A DNA stretch of 64,000 nt, from positions 124,001 through 188,000 of the forward strand of contig NZ_VTZS01000002.1 in NCBI RefSeq assembly GCF_008367235.1, written 5' to 3'. The stretch is from Pareuzebyella sediminis (GTDB taxonomy: Bacteria; Bacteroidota; Bacteroidia; Flavobacteriales; Flavobacteriaceae). The notes under the pieces are model-generated. The model had not been told where the DNA came from and searched no databases. It saw only the letters and a list, made by a program, of their open reading frames with translations. Shown here in pieces: positions 33,995-42,210 of this stretch (positions are counted from its first letter, which is position 1; each line of letters starts with the position of its first letter). The translations under genes and the position numbers were made by a program.

Positions 33995-34750
33995 TTAAGA
34001 ATAGATGCCGCCGTTAATATTGATTACTTCGCCAGTAATATAGGCCGATTTTTTTGAAGCTAAAAAAGATACCACATGAGCGACTTCCTCGGCTTCGCCA
34101 AAACGATTGGCCGGAATCATCCGCTTTAGTTCTTTTTCATCAAGATCGCCTGTCATATCGGTTTTGATAAATCCTGGTGCAACGGCATTTACAGTAACGT
34201 TTCTTTTGGCAATTTCTTGTGCCAGGGCTTTGGTTGCACCGATTACCGCTCCCTTGGCCGCCGAATAATTGGTCTGGCCCGGTGTGCCTTTAAGTCCGGA
34301 TACGGAAACTATATTAATAATTCTGCCATATTTATTGACGAGAAGTCGTTGGATGAGGGTATTGGTCACATTGAAAAACCCATTGAGGCTGGTATCTATT
34401 ACTTTCGACCAATCTTCTTTCTTCATCCACATGAACATACCATCTTGAGTGATACCCGCATTATTCACGATAACTTCTATAACAGCTTCAGGATGCGCTA
34501 CATACCAATCGTCAAAAACAGTTTTTACTTTTTCCGAATCTACTACGTCGAACTGCACAAGTTCTCCTTCGCCACCAACTTCGTTGACCAAGCTTAGGGT
34601 TTCTTCGGCTGCTTTCGGATTGCTATTGTAGTTGATTAGAATCCGGTAGTCGAAATCTTTGGCCAATTGTATACAGATTGCCCTGCCAATGCCACGTGAG
34701 CCACCGGTTACCAAGGCATATTTTTGTTTCTCCGATTTTTTTTCTTCCAT
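33995..34750 (-). CDS. 3-oxoacyl-ACP reductase (FabG-type)
   Basis: The 251-residue short-chain dehydrogenase has the NADPH-binding TGGSRGIG (15-22), VNNAG (95-99), catalytic Ser in VSVSG and Y162xxxK166 in NYSAAKGAV. It reduces beta-ketoacyl-ACP in the elongation cycle; it is the only ketoreductase in the cluster, so probably serves the aryl polyene line. A 105-bp gap separates it from the WG-repeat gene, and no clear promoter match is visible in it. Confidence 0.93.
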   Translation of the reverse strand: MEEKKSEKQKYALVTGGSRGIGRAICIQLAKDFDYRILINYNSNPKAAEETLSLVNEVGGEGELVQFDVVDSEKVKTVFDDWYVAHPEAVIEVIVNNAGITQDGMFMWMKKEDWSKVIDTSLNGFFNVTNTLIQRLLVNKYGRIINIVSVSGLKGTPGQTNYSAAKGAVIGATKALAQEIAKRNVTVNAVAPGFIKTDMTGDLDEKELKRMIPANRFGEAEEVAHVVSFLASKKSAYITGEVININGGIYS

Positions 34751-34855
34751 GTAAAAACTAAATTTTCACTTCCTTATGGTCGGGAGCAAGAACTAAATAC
34801 TATACGCCGCATAAAAAGGGGGTATACTTGCAGTGTGCAATTAGAAGTTAACTTT

Positions 34856-35983
34856 TTATTTTAGAGATACAAAGGGTTCGGCGTTCTTAAACCATTTGTT
34901 GGCCAATAATTTGCCTGACTCGTCGAAATAGCCCCATCCTTTCTTGGATTTTACCCGTGCCAAACCGTTGACAAAGCCCTTTTCCTCTGCGCCTTTTAAG
35001 AATGCAAAATTTCCTGAGATTCCATATTCCATAGGGATGATCAATTTACCCGAAGTATCTATAAAACCCCAGTCTTTGTCTTTGACCGGTGCAAACCCAC
35101 TTTCAGAAAATACTTCAGCATCACGATACTGGGGTTCAATGACCATTTCACCCTTTTCGTTGATATATCCCCATTGTTTTCCATCTGCTACCGGGGCCAA
35201 CCCATTTGAAAATGCCCTAGCCTTGTCGAATTTCGGTTCGATTACCCATTGTCCTTCGCTGTTTACAAAGCCTATTTTTTTGTCTTTTTCTGCATAGGTC
35301 AGACCAGAGTTTCCATAAAAATTCCATACTTTCTGGGCCCCATCAATAGCGTTGAAGCTTCCATTATGTATGATGCCATAAATTTCCCCTTTGCTGCCAT
35401 ACACCCCAAAAGTAGTAAAGGTGTTTCCGATATCTTCATACTCCACCGGAATGATTTCTTTACCCTTGTTGTCTATCATACCCCATAAGTCTCCTTTATT
35501 GACTTTGGCATGGCCATTACGGAATTTTTTGATGCCATCATATGTAGGTTCAAGTACTACCGTTCCGTCAGTACCCAAAAGACCAATTTTGTCATCTTTA
35601 CGATAGAGGGCAACCCCATCTTCAAAATCGTAATATTTTTCTGCTGATGGCACGTTCAGAACTTTCCCAGAAGTGTCAATGTACATCCACTGATCATCTT
35701 TTTCAACCAGTGCATACCCCGAACTAAACATTTTGACCCGATCATATTCTGGGGCGATGGCCCATTCTCCCGATGCGTTTAGATAACCCCATTTCTCTCC
35801 ATTAAAGGCCGCCGCCCGCCCATCGGAAAAACTATCGGCCTTTTCGAATTGAGGATTTATAATATAAGCTCCTGATTTGTCGATAAAGCCAAATTTGTCG
35901 TCTTCCCTTACGACCGCGATTTCTTGGGCCAATAGGTTAATTACGTTGGCTAGCAAAAGTATTGTAAGTGTAATCGTTCTCAT
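34856..35983 (-). CDS. WG-repeat protein in the flexirubin cluster
   Basis: The 375-residue protein has a signal peptide (ILLLANVINLLAQ) and then about ten copies of a roughly 33-residue WG unit, such as WGYINEKGEMVIEPQYRDA, WGFIDTSGKLIIPMEYG and WGYFDESGKLLANKWFKNA. Units three, four and six are degenerate. Such repeats form a beta-propeller-like or solenoid surface and usually bind proteins; no enzyme function is expected. One base separates it from the ammonia-lyase upstream, so it is co-expressed with pigment synthesis. Its role here is unknown. Confidence 0.9.
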   Translation of the reverse strand: MRTITLTILLLANVINLLAQEIAVVREDDKFGFIDKSGAYIINPQFEKADSFSDGRAAAFNGEKWGYLNASGEWAIAPEYDRVKMFSSGYALVEKDDQWMYIDTSGKVLNVPSAEKYYDFEDGVALYRKDDKIGLLGTDGTVVLEPTYDGIKKFRNGHAKVNKGDLWGMIDNKGKEIIPVEYEDIGNTFTTFGVYGSKGEIYGIIHNGSFNAIDGAQKVWNFYGNSGLTYAEKDKKIGFVNSEGQWVIEPKFDKARAFSNGLAPVADGKQWGYINEKGEMVIEPQYRDAEVFSESGFAPVKDKDWGFIDTSGKLIIPMEYGISGNFAFLKGAEEKGFVNGLARVKSKKGWGYFDESGKLLANKWFKNAEPFVSLK

Positions 35984-35984
35984 T

Positions 35985-37517
35985 TTATTTCTTGTTTTGA
36001 TGGTTAATAATATAGTTCTTGACTTCGTTTACGTACGGATACATCACCGTATCATTCTTAAAAGGGGGAACTATTTTACGAACAGCATCGTACATTTCTT
36101 TTGTTTTTGACGATACCTTTTTTTGCAGTTTGAGATATTCGATGGCTTGGACCACGGTAATCATCTCAATAGCGATGACCTCAAAAGCATTTTCGACAAC
36201 TTTTTTAGTTATTAAGGCTGCATTGGTACCCATGCTCACTATATCTTGATTGTCGTTGTTGTTGGGAATACTGTGCACATACATAGGGTTAGACAGCATT
36301 TGGTTCTCTGCAGTGGTCGATGTGGCGGTAAATTGTACGCCTTGCATCCCAAAATTAAGGCCTAATTTGCCTAAGTTTACAAATGGAGGCAATATGTCGT
36401 TGAGTTTTGAATTTAGCAAATAATTCAATTGGCGTTCGGCCAGCATGCTCATTTTAGCAACTACTAGCTTAAGCTTATCCATTTCTAAAGAAATATAGTC
36501 ACCGTGAAAATTACCGCCATGATAGACCTGCTTTTTAGCTACATTTACTATAGGATTGTCATTTGCCGAGTTCACCTCTTCTATAAGTATTCGCTCCACG
36601 TTGTTCAACGTGTCGAGCACCGGACCTAGAATTTGAGGTACACAACGAAGAGAGTAATACTCTTGTACTTTTTCCTCAAAAACAGACACCCCTTCATTGT
36701 TAGTATAGAGATGATGTTCTCTTTTACGGGTCAGTGTACTGTCTTTTAAGTGGCTCCGCATGGCCCTGGCAATTTCGCGCTGACCCCTATGTCTTTTTGT
36801 CGAGTTAAGGTCTTCCGATAAATGATCATCGTAAGCTTCTACAATTTCATTGATTGCAGCAGAACAGGCAATCATCCATTCTAATAAGCGTCGTGTATAA
36901 ATCGTATTGACAATTCCTATCCCTGTCATTACCGAAGTACCGTTGATAAGGCCAAGGCCTTCCCTTAGTTCGACCTTAATAGGGCTTATGCCTTCTTCTT
37001 TGAATACCTCTAAGGTATTTCTTAGTTCACCTTTGTAAAAAACTTCTCCTTCACCGATAAGCACCAAGGCCAAATGTGCCAATTGAACCAAGTCACCACT
37101 GGCCCCTACACCGCCATGCTCATAAATTAGCGGGGTTATATCCTTATTTATCAAGGTAGTCATTACCTCTAAGACCGAGGTGTGTACGCCCGAATTACCC
37201 AGACTTAAGGTATTCAGACGGGCCAACATGGCCGCTTTTACATACTTAGGGGGAATTGGGTTTCCCGTGCCGGAAGCATGACTTCTTATTAAATTGTATT
37301 GTAACTGTATCGTCTCAGCATCCTTAATCTTGTATTGGGCCATGGGACCAAAACCTGTATTGACCCCATAAATGACCTTGTTTTTTGAGAATTCCTTTAA
37401 GAAATCAAAACTTTTTTGAACGGTTTCAAAAACCTCGTTGTTGATAGTTAGGTACTCCCCATCAAAAATAATGCTGTAGAATTCATCTATTCCTAGCGTT
37501 CCTTGGATTTCTGGCAT
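35985..37517 (-). CDS. Tyrosine ammonia-lyase (HAL/PAL/TAL family)
   Basis: The 510-residue protein has the MIO-forming A139-S140-G141 in GGVGASGDLVQLAHLAL, preceded by YGVNTGFGPMAQ and followed by INGTSVMTGIG and NSANDNPI, all family hallmarks. The stretch NLIRSHASGTG (residues 75-85) and the whole chain read very close to the F. johnsoniae tyrosine ammonia-lyase as I remember it, which deaminates tyrosine to 4-coumarate, the flexirubin starter. Specificity is inferred from that likeness and the cluster. It heads the leftward run, divergent from the halogenase. Confidence 0.9.
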   Translation of the reverse strand: MPEIQGTLGIDEFYSIIFDGEYLTINNEVFETVQKSFDFLKEFSKNKVIYGVNTGFGPMAQYKIKDAETIQLQYNLIRSHASGTGNPIPPKYVKAAMLARLNTLSLGNSGVHTSVLEVMTTLINKDITPLIYEHGGVGASGDLVQLAHLALVLIGEGEVFYKGELRNTLEVFKEEGISPIKVELREGLGLINGTSVMTGIGIVNTIYTRRLLEWMIACSAAINEIVEAYDDHLSEDLNSTKRHRGQREIARAMRSHLKDSTLTRKREHHLYTNNEGVSVFEEKVQEYYSLRCVPQILGPVLDTLNNVERILIEEVNSANDNPIVNVAKKQVYHGGNFHGDYISLEMDKLKLVVAKMSMLAERQLNYLLNSKLNDILPPFVNLGKLGLNFGMQGVQFTATSTTAENQMLSNPMYVHSIPNNNDNQDIVSMGTNAALITKKVVENAFEVIAIEMITVVQAIEYLKLQKKVSSKTKEMYDAVRKIVPPFKNDTVMYPYVNEVKNYIINHQNKK

Positions 37518-37575
37518 TTATGGTCGATTCTGTTGCTCAGTAAGACTGATTTAATAATAAAAATAAGTATTTTGG

Positions 37576-37587
37576 TTTGCAAATCTA
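37576..37587 (-). promoter_or_regulatory. -7-like box and TTTGCAAA palindrome between lyase and halogenase genes
   Basis: Read leftward, TAGATTTG at 37587-37580 matches the Bacteroidota -7 box, about 60 bases before the ammonia-lyase start, but no TTG lies at the -33 distance. The perfect palindrome TTTGCAAA at 37576-37583 overlaps it and gives TTTG on both strands. It could serve divergent promoters or a regulator. Confidence 0.3.
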
Positions 37588-37665
37588 TAATAATTAAAGA
37601 ATCTAAGCCGTAAATTAGTACCTTAAAAGAACGAAAGTAACCACGACCACAAGATTCGATTAATT

Positions 37666-38916
37666 ATGGCCGTAAAAAGTGAAAATGTCGATGTGCTTAT
37701 TATTGGTGCAGGCCCATCCGGTTCTGTAGCCGCAGCTTATTTACATAAAGAAGGATTTAAAACAAAAGTTGTAGAGAAAAGTAAGTTTCCTCGATTTGTA
37801 ATTGGAGAAAGCTTAATACCACGTTGTATGGATCATTTTGAGGCCGTGGGTTTGCTACCATGCCTCGAAGCCCAGAATTTTGAAATCAAAAGAGGGGCTC
37901 GATTCATTAAGGACAATCTTATCTGTAATTTCGACTTTAGCCAAAAATATGGAGAAGGTTGGGATTGGACATGGCAGGTACCCCGGGCAACTTTTGACAA
38001 AGTGCTTACCGATGAGTTGCAATTATGGGGCGTAGATATCGATTTTGAAAAGGAAGTAGTTGGCGTCGATTTTAAGGCAAATGGTTCTTCGACCACTACG
38101 ATTAAAAACCTCGACGGTAACCTATCTAAAATTCATGCAAAATATATTGTTGATTCGAGCGGGTTCGGACGCGTACTGCCGCGTCTTCTCGATTTGGAAA
38201 AGCCTTCTGAAATACCAAAACACTCTTCGATATTCACCCATTTGAAAGACGTTAAAAGACCTGAAGGAAAGGAAGGCACCTTGATCACCTTTGACGTGGT
38301 GCGTGAAGATACATGGCTTTGGGTCATTCCTTTCTCGAATGGAGACTGTAGTGTCGGTTATGTAGGGCCTACTGAATTTATCGAATCCTTTAAGGGCTCA
38401 ACCACGGAAAGGCTTCGTGAGATGCTCAGGCTTTCTGAGCATTACTTTGACCGTTTTGACGGAATTGACTTTTACTTTGAGCCCAAACTAATCAAGAATT
38501 TTTCGAAATCAGTAAAGCAATTATATGGGAAGGGATACGTGCTGACCGGTAATAGCGCCGAGTTTTTAGACCCCGTTTTTTCATCGGGCGTATCTTTTGC
38601 CACGGAGTCGGCGCATCTATCGGCCAAGCTAATTGCGGAAGAGCTCAGGGGCAAAAAAATAGATTGGGAATCCGAGTATACCGATTATATATTGGACGGG
38701 GTATCCGTTTTTTCCACCTATGTTAAGGAATGGTATACCGGAAATCTTCAAAAAATATTCTTCCACAGCAATTCAAACCCGGTCATCAAACAACAAATTT
38801 GCGCCGTTCTTGCGGGCTATGTATGGGACAAATCAAACCCTTTTGTAAAAAACCATGATCGTTTGGTACGAACGGTGGCCTATATAGCCGATTTAGAGAT
38901 GCAAGCGAGCCGATAA
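37666..38916 (+). CDS. Flavin-dependent halogenase-like FAD oxidoreductase
   Basis: The 416-residue protein has the dinucleotide-binding GAGPSG at 14-19, FPRFVIGESLIPR at 41-53 as in CmlS-like halogenases, and the W217xW219xI221P222 (WLWVIP) motif that marks flavin-dependent halogenases, followed by GYVGPTE and the NSAEFLDPVFSSGVSFA segment. It would chlorinate or otherwise tailor the aryl ring of flexirubin, since chlorinated flexirubins are known. Relatives without halogenase activity exist (geranylgeranyl reductase-like), so the reaction is not certain. It is the only rightward gene of the cluster, 148 bp from the ammonia-lyase. Confidence 0.78.
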   Translation: MAVKSENVDVLIIGAGPSGSVAAAYLHKEGFKTKVVEKSKFPRFVIGESLIPRCMDHFEAVGLLPCLEAQNFEIKRGARFIKDNLICNFDFSQKYGEGWDWTWQVPRATFDKVLTDELQLWGVDIDFEKEVVGVDFKANGSSTTTIKNLDGNLSKIHAKYIVDSSGFGRVLPRLLDLEKPSEIPKHSSIFTHLKDVKRPEGKEGTLITFDVVREDTWLWVIPFSNGDCSVGYVGPTEFIESFKGSTTERLREMLRLSEHYFDRFDGIDFYFEPKLIKNFSKSVKQLYGKGYVLTGNSAEFLDPVFSSGVSFATESAHLSAKLIAEELRGKKIDWESEYTDYILDGVSVFSTYVKEWYTGNLQKIFFHSNSNPVIKQQICAVLAGYVWDKSNPFVKNHDRLVRTVAYIADLEMQASR

Positions 38917-38968
38917 CCGGTGACTCGAGAATTACCAATCGAAATCGGAATATACTTTGGGTAATTTA

Positions 38969-40258
38969 TCAATCATCAATGGCCGCAAACACCATTTGAC
39001 GGAATTTCCAACCCGTCTGATCCGTTGTTCTACCTTGTGTTTGCTTCATTAGAATACCGATTACTTGTTCTTTAGGGTCGGCAAAATATTGAGTATTAAA
39101 GTACCCTCCCCAATCGAAAGTACCTTGACTACCTATACCTCCAGCATCTTGTCCGATCCCATTGACTACTCCGAAGGCCAAACTATAATATTTTTTTGGA
39201 TCGGCGAATAGGTTCGAAGTATGATTGCCCAGCATACTTTGTACCGTTGTACGACTCAAAATCCGTTGTCCATTGAGCTCTCCATTATTGAGGTACATTT
39301 GTAAGAAGGTAGCGTAATCTTTTGCGGTGCTTGAAAGACCCGCTCCACCAGAAAAAAAGCGTTTTGCACCCTTAATAGGATAATCGGTATCATAAAAGGT
39401 TACCGGGTATTTTTTCCACTGGCCTTCCTCAAAATGTTGCACGGAAACCAGACGCCCATGTTTGTCTTTCGGAAGGTAAAACCAGGTATCGTCCATTTCC
39501 AATGGGTCAAAAATGTGGGTTTTCAAAAATTCATCGAATGGCATTCCGGATACGATTTCTATAAAATAACCCAGTACGTCAAGACCTTCACTATATACGT
39601 ATGCATCACCGGGATTATGGTGCAAAGGTAATCGAGCCAGTTTTTTCACACTGCTTTCTATGGTAATGTTCTCGGTGGTGAACAAATCGGTTATTCCCGC
39701 CTTGGCATAGATCTTTTTAAATCTATCGTCACCGTCGATTACCCCATAGCCCAATCCTGAGGTGTGGGTCAAAAGGTGACGGATAGTAATCTGTTTGTCA
39801 GCAGGCCTTACGGTATACGAGGAATCGCTTTGATTGAAGGTATCTAGAATTTGGGCTTCTCCGAACTCCGGAATAAACTTTGAAATGGGGTCGTCCAATC
39901 TAAACTTCCCTTGCTCCCATAATATCATAACGGCTGTGGAGGTTATGGCTTTGGTTTGGGAGGCTATCCTAAAAATAGCATCCTTTTCCATTTCTTTATT
40001 CGAAGCATTTTCCGCCATGCCATAGGCCTTGTGGAATACAATTTTGCCGTCTTTGGAAATAAGGGCGACCGCACCGGGCACTTGGTTCTCGGTAATTGCA
40101 TTTTCCAACATGGTATTTATTCTTGACAAGCGATCAGGCGACATCCCCACACTTTCCGGCTGAGCCGGTACGAGTGGATCGGAAACCTGTACAGAAGGTG
40201 TTTGTGCCGATATCGAAAGAGTTGAAATGCAGAGGAATATGAGGCAAAGACGTTTCAT
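38969..40258 (-). CDS. Class C beta-lactamase-like serine hydrolase
   Basis: The 429-residue exported protein (signal peptide MKRLCLIFLCISTLSISAQ) has S100xxK103 (ASQTKA), a tyrosine motif around Y222 (YVYSEG) and a late FDWGGYF in place of the KTG/HxG motif. These are the serine-hydrolase (beta-lactamase/esterase/D,D-peptidase) family features. The substrate is unknown; esterase activity is common. It stands alone and is convergent with the halogenase gene. Confidence 0.85.
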   Translation of the reverse strand: MKRLCLIFLCISTLSISAQTPSVQVSDPLVPAQPESVGMSPDRLSRINTMLENAITENQVPGAVALISKDGKIVFHKAYGMAENASNKEMEKDAIFRIASQTKAITSTAVMILWEQGKFRLDDPISKFIPEFGEAQILDTFNQSDSSYTVRPADKQITIRHLLTHTSGLGYGVIDGDDRFKKIYAKAGITDLFTTENITIESSVKKLARLPLHHNPGDAYVYSEGLDVLGYFIEIVSGMPFDEFLKTHIFDPLEMDDTWFYLPKDKHGRLVSVQHFEEGQWKKYPVTFYDTDYPIKGAKRFFSGGAGLSSTAKDYATFLQMYLNNGELNGQRILSRTTVQSMLGNHTSNLFADPKKYYSLAFGVVNGIGQDAGGIGSQGTFDWGGYFNTQYFADPKEQVIGILMKQTQGRTTDQTGWKFRQMVFAAIDD

Positions 40259-40336
40259 TCGAAGGATGATTTAAATTATTAGGTCTACGAATATATGAAA
40301 TATGTCCGTTCTGATCTGAGCGCTAAGTAATGAACA

Positions 40337-41170
40337 CTAAAATGTCAAAGTTAATCCGACTTGACCAGGACCGAAGTTGAGGTTCCAACTTACCCTCTTG
40401 GTCTTGTCATTATACTTCTCGTTGTACTTTTTATCCAGATATCGATCGACCGATTCTACGGTTGCCACACTTATGGCAATCGCAAAAACGAAATCGCTCA
40501 GCCAGTGCTGCCCGTCCCAGATTCTTGAAATTCCAGGTATGGCACCGATGGTATAGATACCCGCTTTTACCCAAGGACTCTTAAACTGTTTTCCGATAGC
40601 ATATGCGTTGGTAAATGCCATAAGGGCATGACCGGAAGGAAAGGAATGAAAATTTCGACTGCTATTGAATGGATCAAAGGTGTCTTTGCCCAATTCGGCT
40701 AAGGGCCTGGCGCGACCTACGACCGATTTCAGCACCTGTTGCAAGAGCCCTGCCGAAGTTGCCGAAGCTATTAAAAGCACTCCTGTTCTTCTTAGCTTCT
40801 CATTTTTTGAAATTAGACCTGCAAAATAGACCCCTGAAGTGGCTATATAGTTGTTTTCCGGACTGCCGTAAAAAGAGCCATAATCTCTAATCCATTCAGG
40901 AACACTTTCGCGATTTGCCCTTATAAACCGTGAAGTGTTGTCATCTGCCAAATACACTAGACCTGTACCGGCGACTACCGCTCCAAAACCTGCCCATTGT
41001 TTCCCCTTCCAATGAAACGGGCGGGCGTACGAATATCCAACGCCTTTTAACATGTTTACAAAATCGTATTTGAACATGTCCCAACGTGTTTCGCTACTAT
41101 CAGCGACAATGTTCTGTGCATAGGTTGAGGTAGCTAAAAGTAGTACCAAGGCGTATGAATATAGTTTCAT
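40337..41170 (-). CDS. PAP2-family phosphatase
   Basis: The 277-residue protein has a signal peptide and membrane segments and the three PAP2 motifs: K148x6R155P156 (KSVVGRARP), PSGH at 178-181 and SR215-216 to H222 to D226 (SRIWDGQHWLSD). It should hydrolyse a lipid phosphate or pyrophosphate in the inner-membrane/periplasm; the C-terminal part after about 245 is a short beta-like tail. Start at the ATG at 41170. No operon partner is obvious. Confidence 0.9.
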   Translation of the reverse strand: MKLYSYALVLLLATSTYAQNIVADSSETRWDMFKYDFVNMLKGVGYSYARPFHWKGKQWAGFGAVVAGTGLVYLADDNTSRFIRANRESVPEWIRDYGSFYGSPENNYIATSGVYFAGLISKNEKLRRTGVLLIASATSAGLLQQVLKSVVGRARPLAELGKDTFDPFNSSRNFHSFPSGHALMAFTNAYAIGKQFKSPWVKAGIYTIGAIPGISRIWDGQHWLSDFVFAIAISVATVESVDRYLDKKYNEKYNDKTKRVSWNLNFGPGQVGLTLTF

Positions 41171-41240
41171 AGTGTAATAGGGTATAGCCCTAAAAATAAG
41201 GGTTGTTGATTCAATAAAAGTGCTCTAAAGGTTTGAAAAT

Positions 41241-42143
41241 TTAAAAATAAAGTTCGTTTGCTATTCTAAAGGTGTTGGCATGAGCATCCACAATCGTCTT
41301 GATTTCAGGTGAATACCCCCCTCCCATGCTGCATTGAACCGGTAGGCCATGACCATGGCAGGTTTCAAGTACAATTTGATCACGCTTTTTACATCCTGCA
41401 ACAGTTAGTGCCAAGGTTCCCAGTTTGTCAGAACCGATCACATCGACCCCGCATAAATAAAATAAAAAATCGGGCTTTACCTCATTTATCAGTTGGGGCA
41501 GGGTCCGTTGTAAGATGGTAAGGTATTCATCGTCTCCTGTTCCTTTCGGTAATGCAATGTCCAAGTCTGATTTCTCTTTTTTAAACGGATAATTGCTAGC
41601 ACCGTGCATTGAAAAGGTAAAGACTGATGTATCATTCTGAAAGATTTCTGCGGTACCGTTCCCCTGATGTACATCAAGGTCAACGATCAGAATTTTTTTG
41701 GCCAAATTATGGGCTAGTAGGTATCGGGCGGCGATGGCTTGATCATTAAGCATACAGAATGCTTCCCCATGATCGGAATAGGCATGGTGGGTGCCTCCGG
41801 CAATATTCATCGCAATGCCATGCTCTAACGCAAATGTACATCCTTTGATTGTTCCATCTGCAATAATCCGCTCTCGTTCGATCAATGCCGATGATAGGGG
41901 AAACCCTATTTTTCTGGCTTTTTTAGGAGGAACCTCCAAATTTAGAAGGTTATAGAAATACTCTGGTTCATGGACGGCAAGAATAAATTTGTCATTCGGA
42001 ATTTCTGGACGGAAGAAATTAGATGGCATACATGTGCCTTCATGAATCAACTGCTTCGGCAGTAATTCATATTTCAGCATTGGAAAACGGTGGCCTTCCG
42101 GCAATGGGTGTTTATAAATCGGATGATAGGCTATTTTGAGCAT
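41241..42143 (-). CDS. Histone deacetylase-family deacetylase
   Basis: The 300-residue protein is a class IV-like histone deacetylase homologue: GGTHHAYSDHGEAFC holds the catalytic His pair (H119, H120), DLDVHQGNG holds zinc ligands (D157, H159), and CGVDVIGSDKLG and MGGGYS complete the site. Bacterial members deacetylate small amines or acetyl-lysine (acetoin-utilisation type). The metG gene lies 67 bp upstream on the same strand; the two may be co-transcribed. Confidence 0.9.
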   Translation of the reverse strand: MLKIAYHPIYKHPLPEGHRFPMLKYELLPKQLIHEGTCMPSNFFRPEIPNDKFILAVHEPEYFYNLLNLEVPPKKARKIGFPLSSALIERERIIADGTIKGCTFALEHGIAMNIAGGTHHAYSDHGEAFCMLNDQAIAARYLLAHNLAKKILIVDLDVHQGNGTAEIFQNDTSVFTFSMHGASNYPFKKEKSDLDIALPKGTGDDEYLTILQRTLPQLINEVKPDFLFYLCGVDVIGSDKLGTLALTVAGCKKRDQIVLETCHGHGLPVQCSMGGGYSPEIKTIVDAHANTFRIANELYF

Positions 42144-42210
42144 TGTTCCTTAACGCTAGTATGGATCCACCCAAAAAAGACGAAAATGCTGGGCGATATT
42201 GGGGGTGGTA

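Noticed and set aside
34856-35983. Regular repeats of about 100 bp that could suggest a tandem DNA array
   Set aside because: The periodicity comes from the coding of WG protein repeats; the DNA copies are diverged and in frame, and no spacer structure exists.
7394-38916. The idea that the pigment cluster is a recently gained foreign island
   Set aside because: I see no integrase, insertion sequence, tRNA or flanking direct repeat at its edges, and base use looks like that of its neighbours by eye.
38930-38966. A 7-bp inverted repeat (AATTACC/GGTAATT) between the halogenase and serine hydrolase genes as a terminator
   Set aside because: The arms are AT-rich with a 23-base loop, so the structure would be weak.
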